From the NCBI GenBank assembly GCA_949286215.1, contig CASDYX010000005.1, positions 1-64,000 of the forward strand: a stretch of DNA of 64,000 bases, written 5' to 3'. The notes beneath the pieces were generated by a model that saw only the letters and a list, made by a program, of their open reading frames with translations, had not been told where the DNA came from and searched no databases. The DNA is from an uncultured Pseudomonadota bacterium (GTDB lineage Bacteria; Pseudomonadota; Alphaproteobacteria; RF32; CAG-239). Below, piece after piece: positions 8,774 through 18,672 of this stretch (its first letter is position 1; each line of letters opens with the position of its first letter). Made by a program: the position numbers and the translations under genes.

Positions 8774-9874
8774 ATGAGTATTTTGACAAGACCAATTTTA
8801 GAAATAAACCTTGATAATTTATTGGACAATTACCTCACTTTGAAAAAAATTTCCGGTAAAGCCATTGCTGCTGCCGTGGTGAAAGATGATGCCTATGGCT
8901 TGGGCGCAAAAAAAATTGCCAAGTTGCTCTATAACAAAGCAAAATGTCGGCATTTTTTTGTGGCACACGGGGTTGAGGGCAAAGAAGTGCGTGAAGCGGC
9001 ACCGGATGCCTTTATTTATGTGTTACAAGGAATCGGTGAAGATTCTTTAGACGAATTTAACGAGGCGCAACTTATTCCGGTTATCAGCTCCAAAGAACAG
9101 CTTGCTTTTTGGAAGGAACACAGAATTGCCGGAATTAAGCCGATTGTGAATGTTGAGACCGGGTTAAACCGTTTGGGGTTTAGAGAATATGAACTCTCGG
9201 AACTAGAAGAGAGCGATAGAAAAGAATTTTCTTATGTGATGTCGCATCTGGCATGTGGTGATGCTAAGGAGCATTTTATGAACCAGCATCAGCTTGATAT
9301 GTTTAACTTCTTACGTGATACCTATTTTCCCAAACTGCCGGCCAGCTTATCGGCCTCGGACGGAACTTTTTTGGGCGAGGATTATTTGTTTGATATGGTG
9401 CGTTTGGGTGCTGCCATGTATGGTATTAACACCGCGCCTTATCGTGAAAATCAGATGAAAAATGTGGTTACCGTTAAAGCGCCGGTTTTGCAAATTGCCG
9501 ATTTGCCCAAGGGAGAGTTTGTCGGTTATTCGGCAACTTATCGCGCCACGGCAAATCGCAAAATCGCCATTGTTTCAATCGGCTATGGCGACGGAGTTCC
9601 CCGCTCACTCTCCAATGTCGGCAAAATCTTCTTTAACTTGTGCGATAAGCTCCATGAGGCACGTATTTTAGGGCTTATCTCCATGGATAATATTATTTGC
9701 GATGTTACCGATATTCAAAACCTGCAAGTCGGAGATATGGCACATATTGTCTCAGATTTTTATACACTTGATGATATGGGACGAGACGCCGGCACAATCA
9801 GCTATGAAATTATCTCGCGCTTAGGCAAAAATCAAAGATTTATCCGCAAATATAAAGGCGGCGAAGAAGAATAG
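8774..9874 (+). CDS. alr: Alanine racemase
   Basis: 366 aa, PLP-dependent interconversion of L- and D-alanine for peptidoglycan. The PLP lysine is K37 in VVKDDAYGLG, and the second catalytic base is Y252 in VGYSATYRA. The conserved VETGLNRLGF and VRLGAAMYG segments are present, as is the C-terminal GYGDGVPRSL loop. An AAGAAG stretch lies just before the ATG. It stands alone on the plus strand between the divergent tatD operon and the convergent large gene, and ends in a bidirectional terminator. Identification is firm. Confidence 0.93.
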   Translation: MSILTRPILEINLDNLLDNYLTLKKISGKAIAAAVVKDDAYGLGAKKIAKLLYNKAKCRHFFVAHGVEGKEVREAAPDAFIYVLQGIGEDSLDEFNEAQLIPVISSKEQLAFWKEHRIAGIKPIVNVETGLNRLGFREYELSELEESDRKEFSYVMSHLACGDAKEHFMNQHQLDMFNFLRDTYFPKLPASLSASDGTFLGEDYLFDMVRLGAAMYGINTAPYRENQMKNVVTVKAPVLQIADLPKGEFVGYSATYRATANRKIAIVSIGYGDGVPRSLSNVGKIFFNLCDKLHEARILGLISMDNIICDVTDIQNLQVGDMAHIVSDFYTLDDMGRDAGTISYEIISRLGKNQRFIRKYKGGEEE

Positions 9875-9906
9875 AAAAAAAATCCCCGATTGCTCGGGGA
9901 TTTTTT
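9875..9906. terminator. Bidirectional terminator between alr and the 780-aa gene
   Basis: An 8-bp perfect stem ATCCCCGA / TCGGGGAT (9882-9889 with 9894-9901, four-base loop) is flanked by an A run on the left and a T run on the right, so it can stop transcription of alr and of the convergent gene. Confidence 0.85.
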
Positions 9907-9915
9907 GTGATTGCC

Positions 9916-12258
9916 TTACATACCAAAGGTATTAATCTTTCCATTTATCAAGGCTTGGTTTAGGCTTTCCGAACCCTTACCTGAAGTCGGGGCATTGCCT
10001 TGAGGTGTTTTGGGTTGCTCATGATTTTGTGCGGTATCAACACGGACAATATTGCCTTCACCATCAGCACCTAGGCCGTTTGCTCCTATTCTTGTTGTTT
10101 CCTCATTGATATTCTGGTTCAGAGGAGTGTTTCCTCCTACACCTTTCAAATGAGGTTGCTCAAGCGTAGTCTCATTTTCCGGTCCTACCCAAGGAACTGG
10201 TCTATCAATATGATCCGGCATTGGAGATGGGCCAGGGACAGGAATTCTGGTAGGCTCCGGTTTAATTGGATCAGGTCCTGGTTCCGGCGTCGGGGTCGGA
10301 GTTGGGGTCGGTACTGGAGTTGGGGTCGGAGTTACTATGCGACCACCATGCAAGATGGTTTTCTCGCAATCAACTTCAACAGAACGTGTGTAAATGCTCG
10401 GGTCGGTATAGCCATAGTTCGGATCTTTCGGGAAACCGACACCATGAGGATCATTACAGCTATCCGTAAATTTAGACGCAAGGTTATCAAAGTAGCCGGT
10501 AGAAGAAATCTTGCTGACTTCATCGCAATCTAACAAAATCTTTAAGCCGGTATCATCTCCATAGTAGAGCATTTGAACACGTGCAAGGTTGACGGCCATC
10601 TCAGGGGTCATACCTTTCGGTAATTCAACAATATCATCTTTAACATTGGCAACCATGATGTCGGCTTTATCAACGATTTTCAGGTTGCGTTCATAAACAG
10701 CTTGTTCGCGAGCACCAACCGTATATTCATGTGCGGGGGATCCTGCAAGTTCACTGTGGTCTGTTTGAACAGCAGTGCCATGATCTGCCGGAGCGTCAGC
10801 CGAAGCGTCAACTGCAGAATTGTCAGCCAAATTTTCTTGCCATGGGAACGGCTTGAATGTAAAGGCTTCTTTTTCTGCCGGTTTGACAACATAATTAAAA
10901 TTATCATCCTTAGCTTCAACCGGAGTTTGGCTCGGCGTGTCAGTATGAGATGGGGTTGAAGAGTGGTCAGCTGAAGCGCCATCATGTGCACCGGCTAAAG
11001 CATGAGCCAATTCATAACCAACACCATACATGGCAATGGAACCAATTGAACGTTTAATGGCCTTGCTCATATCAGGCGTTCCCCATGCTTGGGCGATATC
11101 GGTTGTACAACGGGCTGCAACCGTACTGAATGCAATAGCGGCTTTAGCTTGAACCAGCGGTGCAACACTGGCCTGAGCTAGCGTTGTTCCGTGCGTTATG
11201 GCTTGGGCGGCTGCAACACCTGCAACAGCAAAGGAAGCAACAGATGATGCCATATAAAGACCTGCAAACATAGTATCTTTTTTGTGTTTGCCTAAATATT
11301 TCCAAAAACTCTTCATTTCCGGATTGTTTTTCTTTTCTTCTCTATAGGCTTTATATAACGGGTGAACACGACGATAGTATGTCCATGCACCATAGGCAGC
11401 CATACCAATAGGTCCGCCGGTAGCACCAACAAAGGCCATACCAATGTCAGCTAAAGCTCCCTGCTCTTGCAAAATTTGAGCATAAGTACGAGCCTTAACA
11501 TAAGTGTCTTTCAACTTTTGGGTCAAGTTTGCATTGGCTTGTTCAACTTTGTTTTTGAATTTTTGAGCCAAATTCAAGCTTTTGAACTTGCTAACTAAAT
11601 TATCGGCAAATTTGCTTAAAGTTACAACTTGTGTTGCCAAAATTGCTGATGCGCTGGCTGTGGTAACCGTCTGTTTTTGACCATCCAACATCGCATTCAT
11701 TGATTTTTGGAATGTTTCAGGAGAATTATTGGAATTTGATACTAAATTGGTCATCATGATACCATAGATGCTCATATCTATGTTATCGCGCAAACGATTA
11801 TTATAAACTTCTTGGCTCAGAGGCTCTGATGAAGTTGTTAAATCAGCTGCAGTTTTTAACTTGGCAATTTCAATAATATTGGCGCTGACGTCAACTTGTT
11901 TACCTTGTGCATCAACAACAACCATATTATTTAAATAAGCACGGCTGGTGGCAAATTCTTTATTTTTGTCATCCAACGGATTGACTTGGCTGAAAGATTC
12001 CAGCTGAGTCAAATTACGTGATACGGTTTGCTCATCAGCCATAATGCCAGAAGCTGCTCCGCCATTGAATTGTGATTGGGCACGTTCATCCTCGTCTAAA
12101 ATCTTTTTTAGGCGAGTACCGGCTTGGTGCATCAATTTATTAAATTGCACTTTATATTCTTCATTGCCTTTCAGAGCTGAATAAATTTCTACCAGCTCAT
12201 TATCACTGACATTGTGCAATCCTGCTTGCACTTTTGCGGCGGCAATTTTAGCTTCCAT
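9916..12258 (-). CDS. Large unknown protein A: helical, membrane segments, Pro-rich tail
   Basis: 780 aa, family not recognised. There is no N-terminal signal peptide. Residues 1-265 look helical and polar. Hydrophobic stretches lie at about 268-290 (AFVGATGGPIGMAAYGAW) and 330-360 (MFAGLYMASSVASFAVAG), with weaker ones to about 430. A His/Asp/Ser linker follows, then a compact region at about 520-650 with three cysteines (LLDCDEV, TDSCNDP, VDCEKT). Next comes a Pro-Thr repeat (TPTPTPVPTPTPTP, about 657-675) and a Gly/Asn-rich end. The segment KSFWKYLGKHKK...AGLYMASSVASFAVAG aligns with KSWFGYLRKNPK... of protein B. The start has AAGGAGAAATAAACA before the ATG. Hairpins flank the gene, so it is probably monocistronic. 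Confidence 0.7.
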   Translation of the reverse strand: MEAKIAAAKVQAGLHNVSDNELVEIYSALKGNEEYKVQFNKLMHQAGTRLKKILDEDERAQSQFNGGAASGIMADEQTVSRNLTQLESFSQVNPLDDKNKEFATSRAYLNNMVVVDAQGKQVDVSANIIEIAKLKTAADLTTSSEPLSQEVYNNRLRDNIDMSIYGIMMTNLVSNSNNSPETFQKSMNAMLDGQKQTVTTASASAILATQVVTLSKFADNLVSKFKSLNLAQKFKNKVEQANANLTQKLKDTYVKARTYAQILQEQGALADIGMAFVGATGGPIGMAAYGAWTYYRRVHPLYKAYREEKKNNPEMKSFWKYLGKHKKDTMFAGLYMASSVASFAVAGVAAAQAITHGTTLAQASVAPLVQAKAAIAFSTVAARCTTDIAQAWGTPDMSKAIKRSIGSIAMYGVGYELAHALAGAHDGASADHSSTPSHTDTPSQTPVEAKDDNFNYVVKPAEKEAFTFKPFPWQENLADNSAVDASADAPADHGTAVQTDHSELAGSPAHEYTVGAREQAVYERNLKIVDKADIMVANVKDDIVELPKGMTPEMAVNLARVQMLYYGDDTGLKILLDCDEVSKISSTGYFDNLASKFTDSCNDPHGVGFPKDPNYGYTDPSIYTRSVEVDCEKTILHGGRIVTPTPTPVPTPTPTPTPEPGPDPIKPEPTRIPVPGPSPMPDHIDRPVPWVGPENETTLEQPHLKGVGGNTPLNQNINEETTRIGANGLGADGEGNIVRVDTAQNHEQPKTPQGNAPTSGKGSESLNQALINGKINTFGM
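10265..10335. repeat. Pro-Thr codon repeat in protein A
   Basis: Imperfect tandem copies of a 6- to 18-base unit (GGAGTTGGGGTCGG-type on the plus strand) encode alternating Pro-Thr in the 780-aa protein. Such DNA is prone to slippage, so the tail length may differ between strains. Confidence 0.7.
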
Positions 12259-12365
12259 TGTTTATTTCTCCTTAAAATTTTCTTTAATTATGCGTAATTT
12301 ACCACACTTTTATCGAAAAAGCAATAACAATTTTGTCAAATTAGGCAATTTTTTATAATTATTTG

Positions 12366-12400
12366 TTAGAAAGAACAGCCTCTAAAGTATGAGGCTGTTC
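12366..12400 (-). terminator. Hairpin after protein B
   Basis: A perfect 10-bp stem GAACAGCCTC / GAGGCTGTTC (12373-12382 with 12391-12400) lies 15 bases past the stop of the large gene. On the minus strand it is followed by a short T-rich stretch only, so termination may be partial. Confidence 0.6.
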
Positions 12401-12414
12401 TCTTCAAATAGGTT

Positions 12415-15400
12415 TTAGGCCATACCGTTACCTTGGTTTCGAGAAAAGGTTTGAGCACCGGTAAATGTTTTTTGTGGTTGCTGTATGTTTTGGGCAACAT
12501 CTTCTTTGGTTTCGGCATAAGCTCCTATTTTTAAGCGTTGTTTGGCTTCATCTAATCGGGCATGCGTTTCGTTGTGCTGATTTGAACTGGATTCTACTGC
12601 AATTTTTTCGTTCAAATCCTGCAGGCGGCTGCCTTCATAACTCTCATATCCAGCAACATGTTGATTAACTGCTGTTCCGGCAGTTGCTTCATGTTGTGAA
12701 TGTAAATCATGCAACACTTCCTTACGGGCCGATATTTCTTGTTCAACTCCTGAAATTCTGCCTTTTAATTGTCCTTCCAAGGCATCATATTGCGTCAAAT
12801 TTTTGTGGTGCAAAATTAATTCTTGAGCCTCGGGTGAAAGATTTGATACGTCTTGTGGCAAATTGTTCGGATCAAGACCTAATTTTACTAAGTCTTTATC
12901 TATTCCCTTAAGAGAACCATGTTCTTGTTCGTAGGCGTTTCGTTGTAAGCCTAATTTTTCAAGTTGCTCTTGGTGGGTGTGTGCCGTATCATTGAGACCT
13001 CTGATTTCTTGTTTCAAAACGGCTTCTGTTTTATCAACGTCAGCTTTTGCCATTTCCATAGCCGCTTTATCAAAGTTAGCTTGAGCCTCAGGACTATTAG
13101 GATTATTTTTCAACTCATTCAAGGCTGCTTTATATTCACTATAGGCTTTGTCGGCATCGGCTTTTGCTCCGGCAACTCTGCGGCTATCATCTTCAGATAC
13201 TTGGTTGCTGACTTCATGTTCGGCATTTTCAAATTGTTGATGACGTGCGTTTAAGAATTTGTCTGCTTCGGCAAAATTACCCTGCTCTTTTAATTCCATA
13301 TAGTGATTAAAGTCTTTAATCGCTGCGGCATTCGCTACTGTTGCATCTTCCGCTCCAATGTTATGTCCACGGCGCAGTTCTTCAAACAAGGCTCGCTCAT
13401 TGTCGGTTTGCGGCAAATGGTCTTGTACTATCGGGTCGATATGCGTCGGCATTTCACTGGGTTTTACCATTGATGATAAATCAGGTCTTTGCGGAGTAGG
13501 CATTTCCGGTCCCTTATCCTGAGGAACACTTACGCGCGGCGTACCATGGTTTGGGGTTTCATGATGAGGGGTATTATCAACCGGTTGGTGATGCGGTTGT
13601 TCCGGTGCAAAACCATGATGAGGTTCCGTGGGGTGATAAGGCTCCGGACCTATCGGCTTATCATGACGAATAATTTCGGGCTTAAAATCGTCTCCATCTA
13701 CCGGTGAGTCATGTGGCAAAGGAGAATCCGGATTATTGGCTTTCATAAAACCGGTAAAGCCCAAACTTACCATGCTACCAAAAAAGACACCGCCCAAAGT
13801 ATTCCAAGCATTTTTACGGAGTTGTTTTTTCTTTTCAGGGTCTTTTTCTCTAAATGAGGCGATAAAATCAATAGCACTTGAAGAAACGCCACCACCCAGA
13901 GAAACGCCCCAACGAGCGACTCGTTGACCATCATTAAAAGTATTGGTTGCTTGATTATAAAAGTTTTTACCCCAAGCACTCATGCGCTCATTCCAGGGTT
14001 GATCTTTAACAGCATCAGGGCTTGAAAAGGCATTACTTACCGTATCTTTCATCATAGTCCAAGTGTTGTCTAAGCCATTTTGATAAACTTGTCCGCCTAA
14101 ACCCCAATCTGCAGCAGTAAATCCATCCATACCAACAAAGGCAACCGACATCACAGAACCTGTTACACTGGCTGCTAAACCGATTGCTTCTTTCGGGTTT
14201 TTGCGCAAATAGCCAAACCAGCTTTTGTATTGTCCATCGGTATTGGCTTCTTTATAGTGTTGATAGCTTTGTTTAATTGCTTTGCCTGTCTTATATGCAG
14301 AATAGGCCGCCAAACCAACGCCACCTGTTGCCAAACCAATGGCAGAACTGATGGCTAAATTTTTCACAAAGGCATAAGATTTCGGATATTTCTTAGCAAG
14401 CTTCTTATCAAACTCTTTAATCTTACTCCATAAAGATTTGTGTCCGGTCTTTTGACCAATACGCTTGCTGACACCTTCTAAGGTAGTGGTTCTACTCGCT
14501 AATGTTGATAAGGCAACATGGTTGCTAACCTTATAACTTATATTTTCAGCATTGATGGTTTTACCGATAAATTCTTGAGCTTGCTGCTGAAATTCTTCAG
14601 GCTTTTTGGCTTCTCCACCTTCTTTTGATGCATTTTCAGCCATTTGTGCCGCAATCAGGCTAACCATACCCATTTGCATATGAGAAGCCCAGACTTGCGC
14701 TAAAAGCTGTTTTTGTTGTTCTGAGTTTAATTTTTTAAAGTCTGGATTCATACTCAGTTCAAGCACTGCTTCATTATAGGCTAATTCTGCCATATCTTGC
14801 TTGTATTGGTTTTTATCCAATGTATCAACGCGTTTGTCTGAGTTGTCTATCTCTAATTTATCATAGAATTTGTCAACAATATCAAATCCTGCGTATAAAT
14901 ACTCACCCTTTTCATTTTTAGCAAAGGGGTCCATATCTTTTCCGACAGCTTCAAGAGCTTGCTGGTTGTCTGCTAACATTTGAGCTTGTTGCGGCGAAAG
15001 ATTGGTAAGGCCGTGTTCTTCATCAAATTGTTTATAAAACTTATTTAAGCTCTCGCCTATTTTAGCGTTTCTATCCTTTTTGTCTTGAGCAGAATTTTTA
15101 GATTGAATATCGTTACTAATCTTTAACCATTCAGAAACTTCAGGAGCTACCGTCATTGACCAAGGCTGGTTGGGATTGACCTTGGACATTAATTGTTCGG
15201 CATAATCTGCCATTTTTAATTTGGCTTGCAGAGCTTCCGGTTTGGTGGTTTGGGCTATTTTGTCATCTAACTGACCTAAAACACTCCAAACTTTGGTGAT
15301 TTCATCATAGCTGAGTTTGCTCAAATCACCTTTTGATAAATCAATGGCTTCTTTATATTGTTCTGGGGTAATTTCTGAAGATGATGAATTAGACGATGAA

Positions 15401-15576
15401 TTCTCTCCAGCTGCACGCAACTCTTCCAAATACCGGTCAAAACTTTCCGGCGTAAAGGTAACGTTTGCCTGAGAATTTCTTTCTATCAATGCTTGACGAA
15501 GCTCGGGCGTCAAATCATTTTTGGTTTCAAGCCATTGTTCAAAGGTTTGTTGCGTGTTGTTTGCATTATCAACCAT
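12415..15576 (-). CDS. Large unknown protein B: helical, membrane segments, His/Pro linker, coiled-coil tail
   Basis: About 1053 aa from the ATG at 15576, which has AGGAG at good spacing; the ORF is open to 15612 but lacks a ribosome site there. The family is not recognised and no signal peptide is seen. Residues 1-390 are polar and helical, with a Ser-rich patch near 60. Hydrophobic segments lie at about 395-425 (LAISSAIGLATGGVGLAAY), 470-495 (IGLAASVTGSVMSVAFVG) and near 600. A His/Pro-rich linker follows (PEPYHPTEPHHG, DNTPHHETPNHG, about 640-700). The last 300 residues are highly charged, with heptad-like coiled coil. The KSWFGYLRKNPK...GLAASVTGSVMSVAF block aligns with protein A. Confidence 0.7.
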   Translation of the reverse strand: MVDNANNTQQTFEQWLETKNDLTPELRQALIERNSQANVTFTPESFDRYLEELRAAGENSSSNSSSSEITPEQYKEAIDLSKGDLSKLSYDEITKVWSVLGQLDDKIAQTTKPEALQAKLKMADYAEQLMSKVNPNQPWSMTVAPEVSEWLKISNDIQSKNSAQDKKDRNAKIGESLNKFYKQFDEEHGLTNLSPQQAQMLADNQQALEAVGKDMDPFAKNEKGEYLYAGFDIVDKFYDKLEIDNSDKRVDTLDKNQYKQDMAELAYNEAVLELSMNPDFKKLNSEQQKQLLAQVWASHMQMGMVSLIAAQMAENASKEGGEAKKPEEFQQQAQEFIGKTINAENISYKVSNHVALSTLASRTTTLEGVSKRIGQKTGHKSLWSKIKEFDKKLAKKYPKSYAFVKNLAISSAIGLATGGVGLAAYSAYKTGKAIKQSYQHYKEANTDGQYKSWFGYLRKNPKEAIGLAASVTGSVMSVAFVGMDGFTAADWGLGGQVYQNGLDNTWTMMKDTVSNAFSSPDAVKDQPWNERMSAWGKNFYNQATNTFNDGQRVARWGVSLGGGVSSSAIDFIASFREKDPEKKKQLRKNAWNTLGGVFFGSMVSLGFTGFMKANNPDSPLPHDSPVDGDDFKPEIIRHDKPIGPEPYHPTEPHHGFAPEQPHHQPVDNTPHHETPNHGTPRVSVPQDKGPEMPTPQRPDLSSMVKPSEMPTHIDPIVQDHLPQTDNERALFEELRRGHNIGAEDATVANAAAIKDFNHYMELKEQGNFAEADKFLNARHQQFENAEHEVSNQVSEDDSRRVAGAKADADKAYSEYKAALNELKNNPNSPEAQANFDKAAMEMAKADVDKTEAVLKQEIRGLNDTAHTHQEQLEKLGLQRNAYEQEHGSLKGIDKDLVKLGLDPNNLPQDVSNLSPEAQELILHHKNLTQYDALEGQLKGRISGVEQEISARKEVLHDLHSQHEATAGTAVNQHVAGYESYEGSRLQDLNEKIAVESSSNQHNETHARLDEAKQRLKIGAYAETKEDVAQNIQQPQKTFTGAQTFSRNQGNGMA

Positions 15577-15645
15577 CTTCTTACTCCTGAATAGAAATCT
15601 TTCTATTCTCAATTTAGCATATTTTCAAATTCTTTTCAATATATT

Positions 15646-15676
15646 TTGTCAAAATTTGCCAAAATGTAGCAAATTT
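15646..15676. repeat. Phased short repeats upstream of protein B
   Basis: On the plus strand TTTGTCAAAA, TTTGCCAAAA and GTAGCAAAT follow one another about 10-11 bases apart, one helical turn, about 70 bases upstream of the protein B start. On the minus strand the first unit contains TTGACA, a possible -35 box. It could be a promoter with an overlapping operator. Confidence 0.35.
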
Positions 15677-15741
15677 TTAACATTTTGCATACCATAGCAG
15701 AGAATGGTTAAATTTTATTTATTTTTAAGCCTTTAAAATGC

Positions 15742-15769
15742 AAAAAGGTGTCACTTTGACACCTTTTTT
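15742..15769. terminator. Terminator after the 218-aa gene
   Basis: A perfect 12-bp stem AAAAAGGTGTCA / TGACACCTTTTT with a 3-base loop, A-rich on one side and T-rich on the other, sits 15 bases beyond the 218-aa gene. It separates that gene from protein B. Confidence 0.8.
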
Positions 15770-15783
15770 GTAAAGAAATTAAT

Positions 15784-16440
15784 TCACATCACAATCTTTC
15801 GCCCTTTTCTTGGCGCATTCAGAGCCGCCATAAAGGTCTGCAAATGATAGCGCTCAAGACTTTCATGGGTATAGGGCACCTCTAGTGCGTTATATCCTCT
15901 ATCGGTGAGCGTGTATTCGCCATTTTTCTCTTTGTACAAATCGTACCGGAACATAAAATCACCGTGCTCTTTGGGGACAATTTTGCTAAAGTTCTCGGGG
16001 CTGAGATTCTTATCTTTTATCATTTTAAGGAAGCCTTTGATTTCTTTGATAAAATCGCTTTCCTGACAACTTAAATGAAAAAAGAAGTCTTGCGGCAGGC
16101 AATAGCGCAAATTAAGGCTATCACAAAGCTTGTCCATTAAATCTCGCTTGAGATAATTGTTTTTGGCGGCGTATTCCTTTTGGAACTTTTCAACCAAACA
16201 AGTTTGTCGCAGACTATAGAAGCGCTGTTTCTGATTTTTCCAAAAAAGCAAACGCAACAGACAATCCGGCTTGTCGGCAAAATAATCCACATAGCTTTCT
16301 ATCAGCTCATTAGCCTGACAGATTGTGAAAAAATGTTGGCGGACATGCTCTTCAAATTTGGTTTTGAGAGTTGAGAGCAACAAATCAATGTCTTGACGGT
16401 CAAGCAATTCATTGCTTGCAGAAAATCTTTCCTCTTTCAT
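15784..16440 (-). CDS. Hypothetical 218-aa soluble protein
   Basis: A charged, helical protein with many aromatic residues and six cysteines, without signal peptide or membrane segment. I do not recognise a family. It ends in a very basic stretch (APRKGRKIVM). It lies between two of the three large unknown genes, on the same strand, with a hairpin on each side, so it has its own transcript. Upstream, TAGACA (near 16520) resembles the TAGACA found ahead of the 700-aa gene and could be a -35 box. A role connected to the large proteins is suggested only by position. Confidence 0.6.
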   Translation of the reverse strand: MKEERFSASNELLDRQDIDLLLSTLKTKFEEHVRQHFFTICQANELIESYVDYFADKPDCLLRLLFWKNQKQRFYSLRQTCLVEKFQKEYAAKNNYLKRDLMDKLCDSLNLRYCLPQDFFFHLSCQESDFIKEIKGFLKMIKDKNLSPENFSKIVPKEHGDFMFRYDLYKEKNGEYTLTDRGYNALEVPYTHESLERYHLQTFMAALNAPRKGRKIVM

Positions 16441-16534
16441 AATAGTAAAAATTAAATGTAAATATAAATGACAAATAATAAAGATTTGTTGGTTATAGTA
16501 AAGTAAAAATTATTTTTGTCTAGCGTTTTTTACA

Positions 16535-16563
16535 AAATTAAAGCCCCGCTTTTAACGGGGCTT
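16535..16563 (-). terminator. Hairpin after protein C
   Basis: An 8-bp GC-rich stem AAGCCCCG / CGGGGCTT (16541-16548 with 16556-16563) begins a few bases past the stop of the 700-aa gene. A T-containing stretch (TAATTTTG) follows on the minus strand. Confidence 0.7.
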
Positions 16564-16569
16564 GAGTTT

Positions 16570-18672
16570 TTATGCGCGTTGCTGAAAGTCTTGTATGACG
16601 CTGGTACGCGTATTAGGATTAAGTTCTACGGTTTTTACGGGTTTTGGCTTAGCACGCAAACGTCCTTGAGCCATCAAAACCTGGCGCGCTTTTTTCATTT
16701 GTTTTATTTTTTCAATTTCTTCTGGAGTGCGAGCTTTTCTTCTGGCTGCAAGAGCCTCTTTGGCTTTATTCTCCTCACCGGACTCGGCTGCACTCACAGC
16801 TTCCCCTCCGGTGATACCAGCAAAGTTAAAGCTATCCGGATTATTCGGGTCCGGGGTTTGAGCCGTATTTTCAGCCGGCTTTTGCGTATTGGGTTGTTGG
16901 GTATTAGGCTGTTGGGTGTTTTCAGCCGGTTTTTGCGTGTTATCCTGTTCTTTGGGTGGAAACAGATTTGGATTTTGTTGACGTATAACTTCCATTTGCT
17001 CAGGAGTAATACCCTTTTCGGCAAACCCCTTTTCCATTAATCCGGCTAAATCGCCATATAGCTTATCCTCTGGTTTAAGCCCGTTTTCTTGCCCAAACTG
17101 TTGCAAAATTCCTAACTGAGTTTGAACAAGTTTGCTTTGCTCTTCCGTTAACGGTTGCACCTCTTGAGGTTTGGGTTCTGCCTCTAACGGTTTGTCTTGA
17201 ACCGGAGGTGTTTGGCTTTGGGATTCTTGTTCTTTGGTTTCTTCCGTTTTATAGGGATTCTTTATGCCAAACTGCTCTAACTGTGCCGCAACATTGCGGT
17301 TGCGTTCTTCTTTGGCTACAACATGGTTGTGGTTCACCTTATCCTGAACCTCTTTGCTAATTCCTAGCCAAGCCGCGGCTAACTGGGCATTTTCCGGCGT
17401 CAACTGAACTTTGCCGGAATTAATGGCATCCAGGTATTTATCTGCATAGCCCGACATATTATAATGGGCCCCGCTGCCGGCCGAATATTGGTCAAACAGA
17501 TTAACATCCCGCAGCTGAGTCCAGGCTGCTGTTACCTGCTGCGCATTTAAGCGGGAAATTTTTTTCTCGTTTGAAGCTTGTTTGATGGCGGTTTTCGTGT
17601 CTTGTGCCACTAAATTCGGATTTCCCAGCGCTTTGGCCTTCAATTTCTTATAGCCGTTGCGAATCCAGTTGACGCCGGCTTTGATTTTATTATAAGTCCA
17701 CTTAGCGGCCTTATAGGGAAGAATAACCGGTGAAGCGACAACATAAGCAGTCATCCAGGCGGCTTGTTTGGTGCCGTTCCATACTTTTTTGCCAAAATTT
17801 TTAACTTTGTTGACACCGTTGTTAATCTTGTTTTTAACTTTGGTTACCCGATTTTTAATACTATTTCTAAAGTTTTTTAGAGCATTCATCATGGCTATTC
17901 TGTTTGCTTGGTCATGTTTTGCAGCCCATTTGTTCAATTTTTTATAACCTTTATACCCCATAACGGCCAATTCTTTTACACCAAAAGCTAACACAAACGG
18001 CACTTCGGCAGCGGTTTTGGCTCCCTGTTTGACTTTTTGCGCCGCTTTGTTTTTAAATTCGACGGCTTTAGCCTTAGCCTGGGCAAACATTTGTTTTATT
18101 GCAGCTTTATCGCGGTTGTACTGCATCCGCCGCAGACGGTTGACCGCCTTTCCCTTGGCTGCCAAAGCCTTGGCCTTGTCAGAAACATGCTGTTTGACGG
18201 CAACGGCACCCTCTTTTATATTATGGGCCGTATTGACGACACCTTCTTTAAATTGCTGCTGAGCTGCTTTAGCCTGCTCGCTGACCCTTTCACCGAAAGA
18301 CTTTTCTTCAATGCCGCGCTCAACGTTGAACCATTTCTGTTCCGCATCTTTAAAAGTTTCAAAATCTTTTCCTCCGTCCATATACATGGTTGAAGGAGCA
18401 TGATCAAGGATGGAACGGAAATTGTTCGTCTCCCGCGGATCTAGCTTATATTTGCCTTTTGCAACATTTTCAATCCTCTTCCAAGCAATATCTCTGACCT
18501 GTGCTCGCTGGGCATCCGTAAAAGCTCCTGGATTCTTCTCCATTGCCAATTGTAGATTGGCAATTTCTTTAATATCCATTTTTTCAAGCGTTTCACTTCC
18601 TAGCACAAACCATGCCTTGGCTTGTTCTTCGTTCATGGCTTGTACTTCATATTTATCTTCTTGTTCTGGCAT
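16570..18672 (-). CDS. Large unknown protein C: basic helical core, Gln/Pro/Asn repeats
   Basis: About 700 aa from the ATG at 18672, chosen because AAAGGA lies 8 bases before it; the frame is open to 18714. The family is not recognised and no signal peptide is seen. Residues about 120-240 are rich in Lys/Ala with the pattern of long amphipathic helices. Weak hydrophobic stretches lie near 230 (VPFVLAFGVKELAV) and 310 (AAWMTAYVVASPVILPY). A helical block at about 375-450 (ARL-type QVTAAWTQL ... YADKYLD) faintly resembles a block near residue 90 of protein B. The C-terminal part has KPAEN and NTQQP repeats and a basic end. It is the first of the minus-strand run in transcription order. Confidence 0.7.
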   Translation of the reverse strand: MPEQEDKYEVQAMNEEQAKAWFVLGSETLEKMDIKEIANLQLAMEKNPGAFTDAQRAQVRDIAWKRIENVAKGKYKLDPRETNNFRSILDHAPSTMYMDGGKDFETFKDAEQKWFNVERGIEEKSFGERVSEQAKAAQQQFKEGVVNTAHNIKEGAVAVKQHVSDKAKALAAKGKAVNRLRRMQYNRDKAAIKQMFAQAKAKAVEFKNKAAQKVKQGAKTAAEVPFVLAFGVKELAVMGYKGYKKLNKWAAKHDQANRIAMMNALKNFRNSIKNRVTKVKNKINNGVNKVKNFGKKVWNGTKQAAWMTAYVVASPVILPYKAAKWTYNKIKAGVNWIRNGYKKLKAKALGNPNLVAQDTKTAIKQASNEKKISRLNAQQVTAAWTQLRDVNLFDQYSAGSGAHYNMSGYADKYLDAINSGKVQLTPENAQLAAAWLGISKEVQDKVNHNHVVAKEERNRNVAAQLEQFGIKNPYKTEETKEQESQSQTPPVQDKPLEAEPKPQEVQPLTEEQSKLVQTQLGILQQFGQENGLKPEDKLYGDLAGLMEKGFAEKGITPEQMEVIRQQNPNLFPPKEQDNTQKPAENTQQPNTQQPNTQKPAENTAQTPDPNNPDSFNFAGITGGEAVSAAESGEENKAKEALAARRKARTPEEIEKIKQMKKARQVLMAQGRLRAKPKPVKTVELNPNTRTSVIQDFQQRA
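16865..16960. repeat. NTQQP / KPAENT codon repeat in protein C
   Basis: Two copies of a 20-odd-base unit encoding KPAENT flank two to three copies of a 15-base unit encoding QPNTQ. The copies differ at synonymous sites, so the repeat is old or diverged rather than freshly duplicated. Confidence 0.6.
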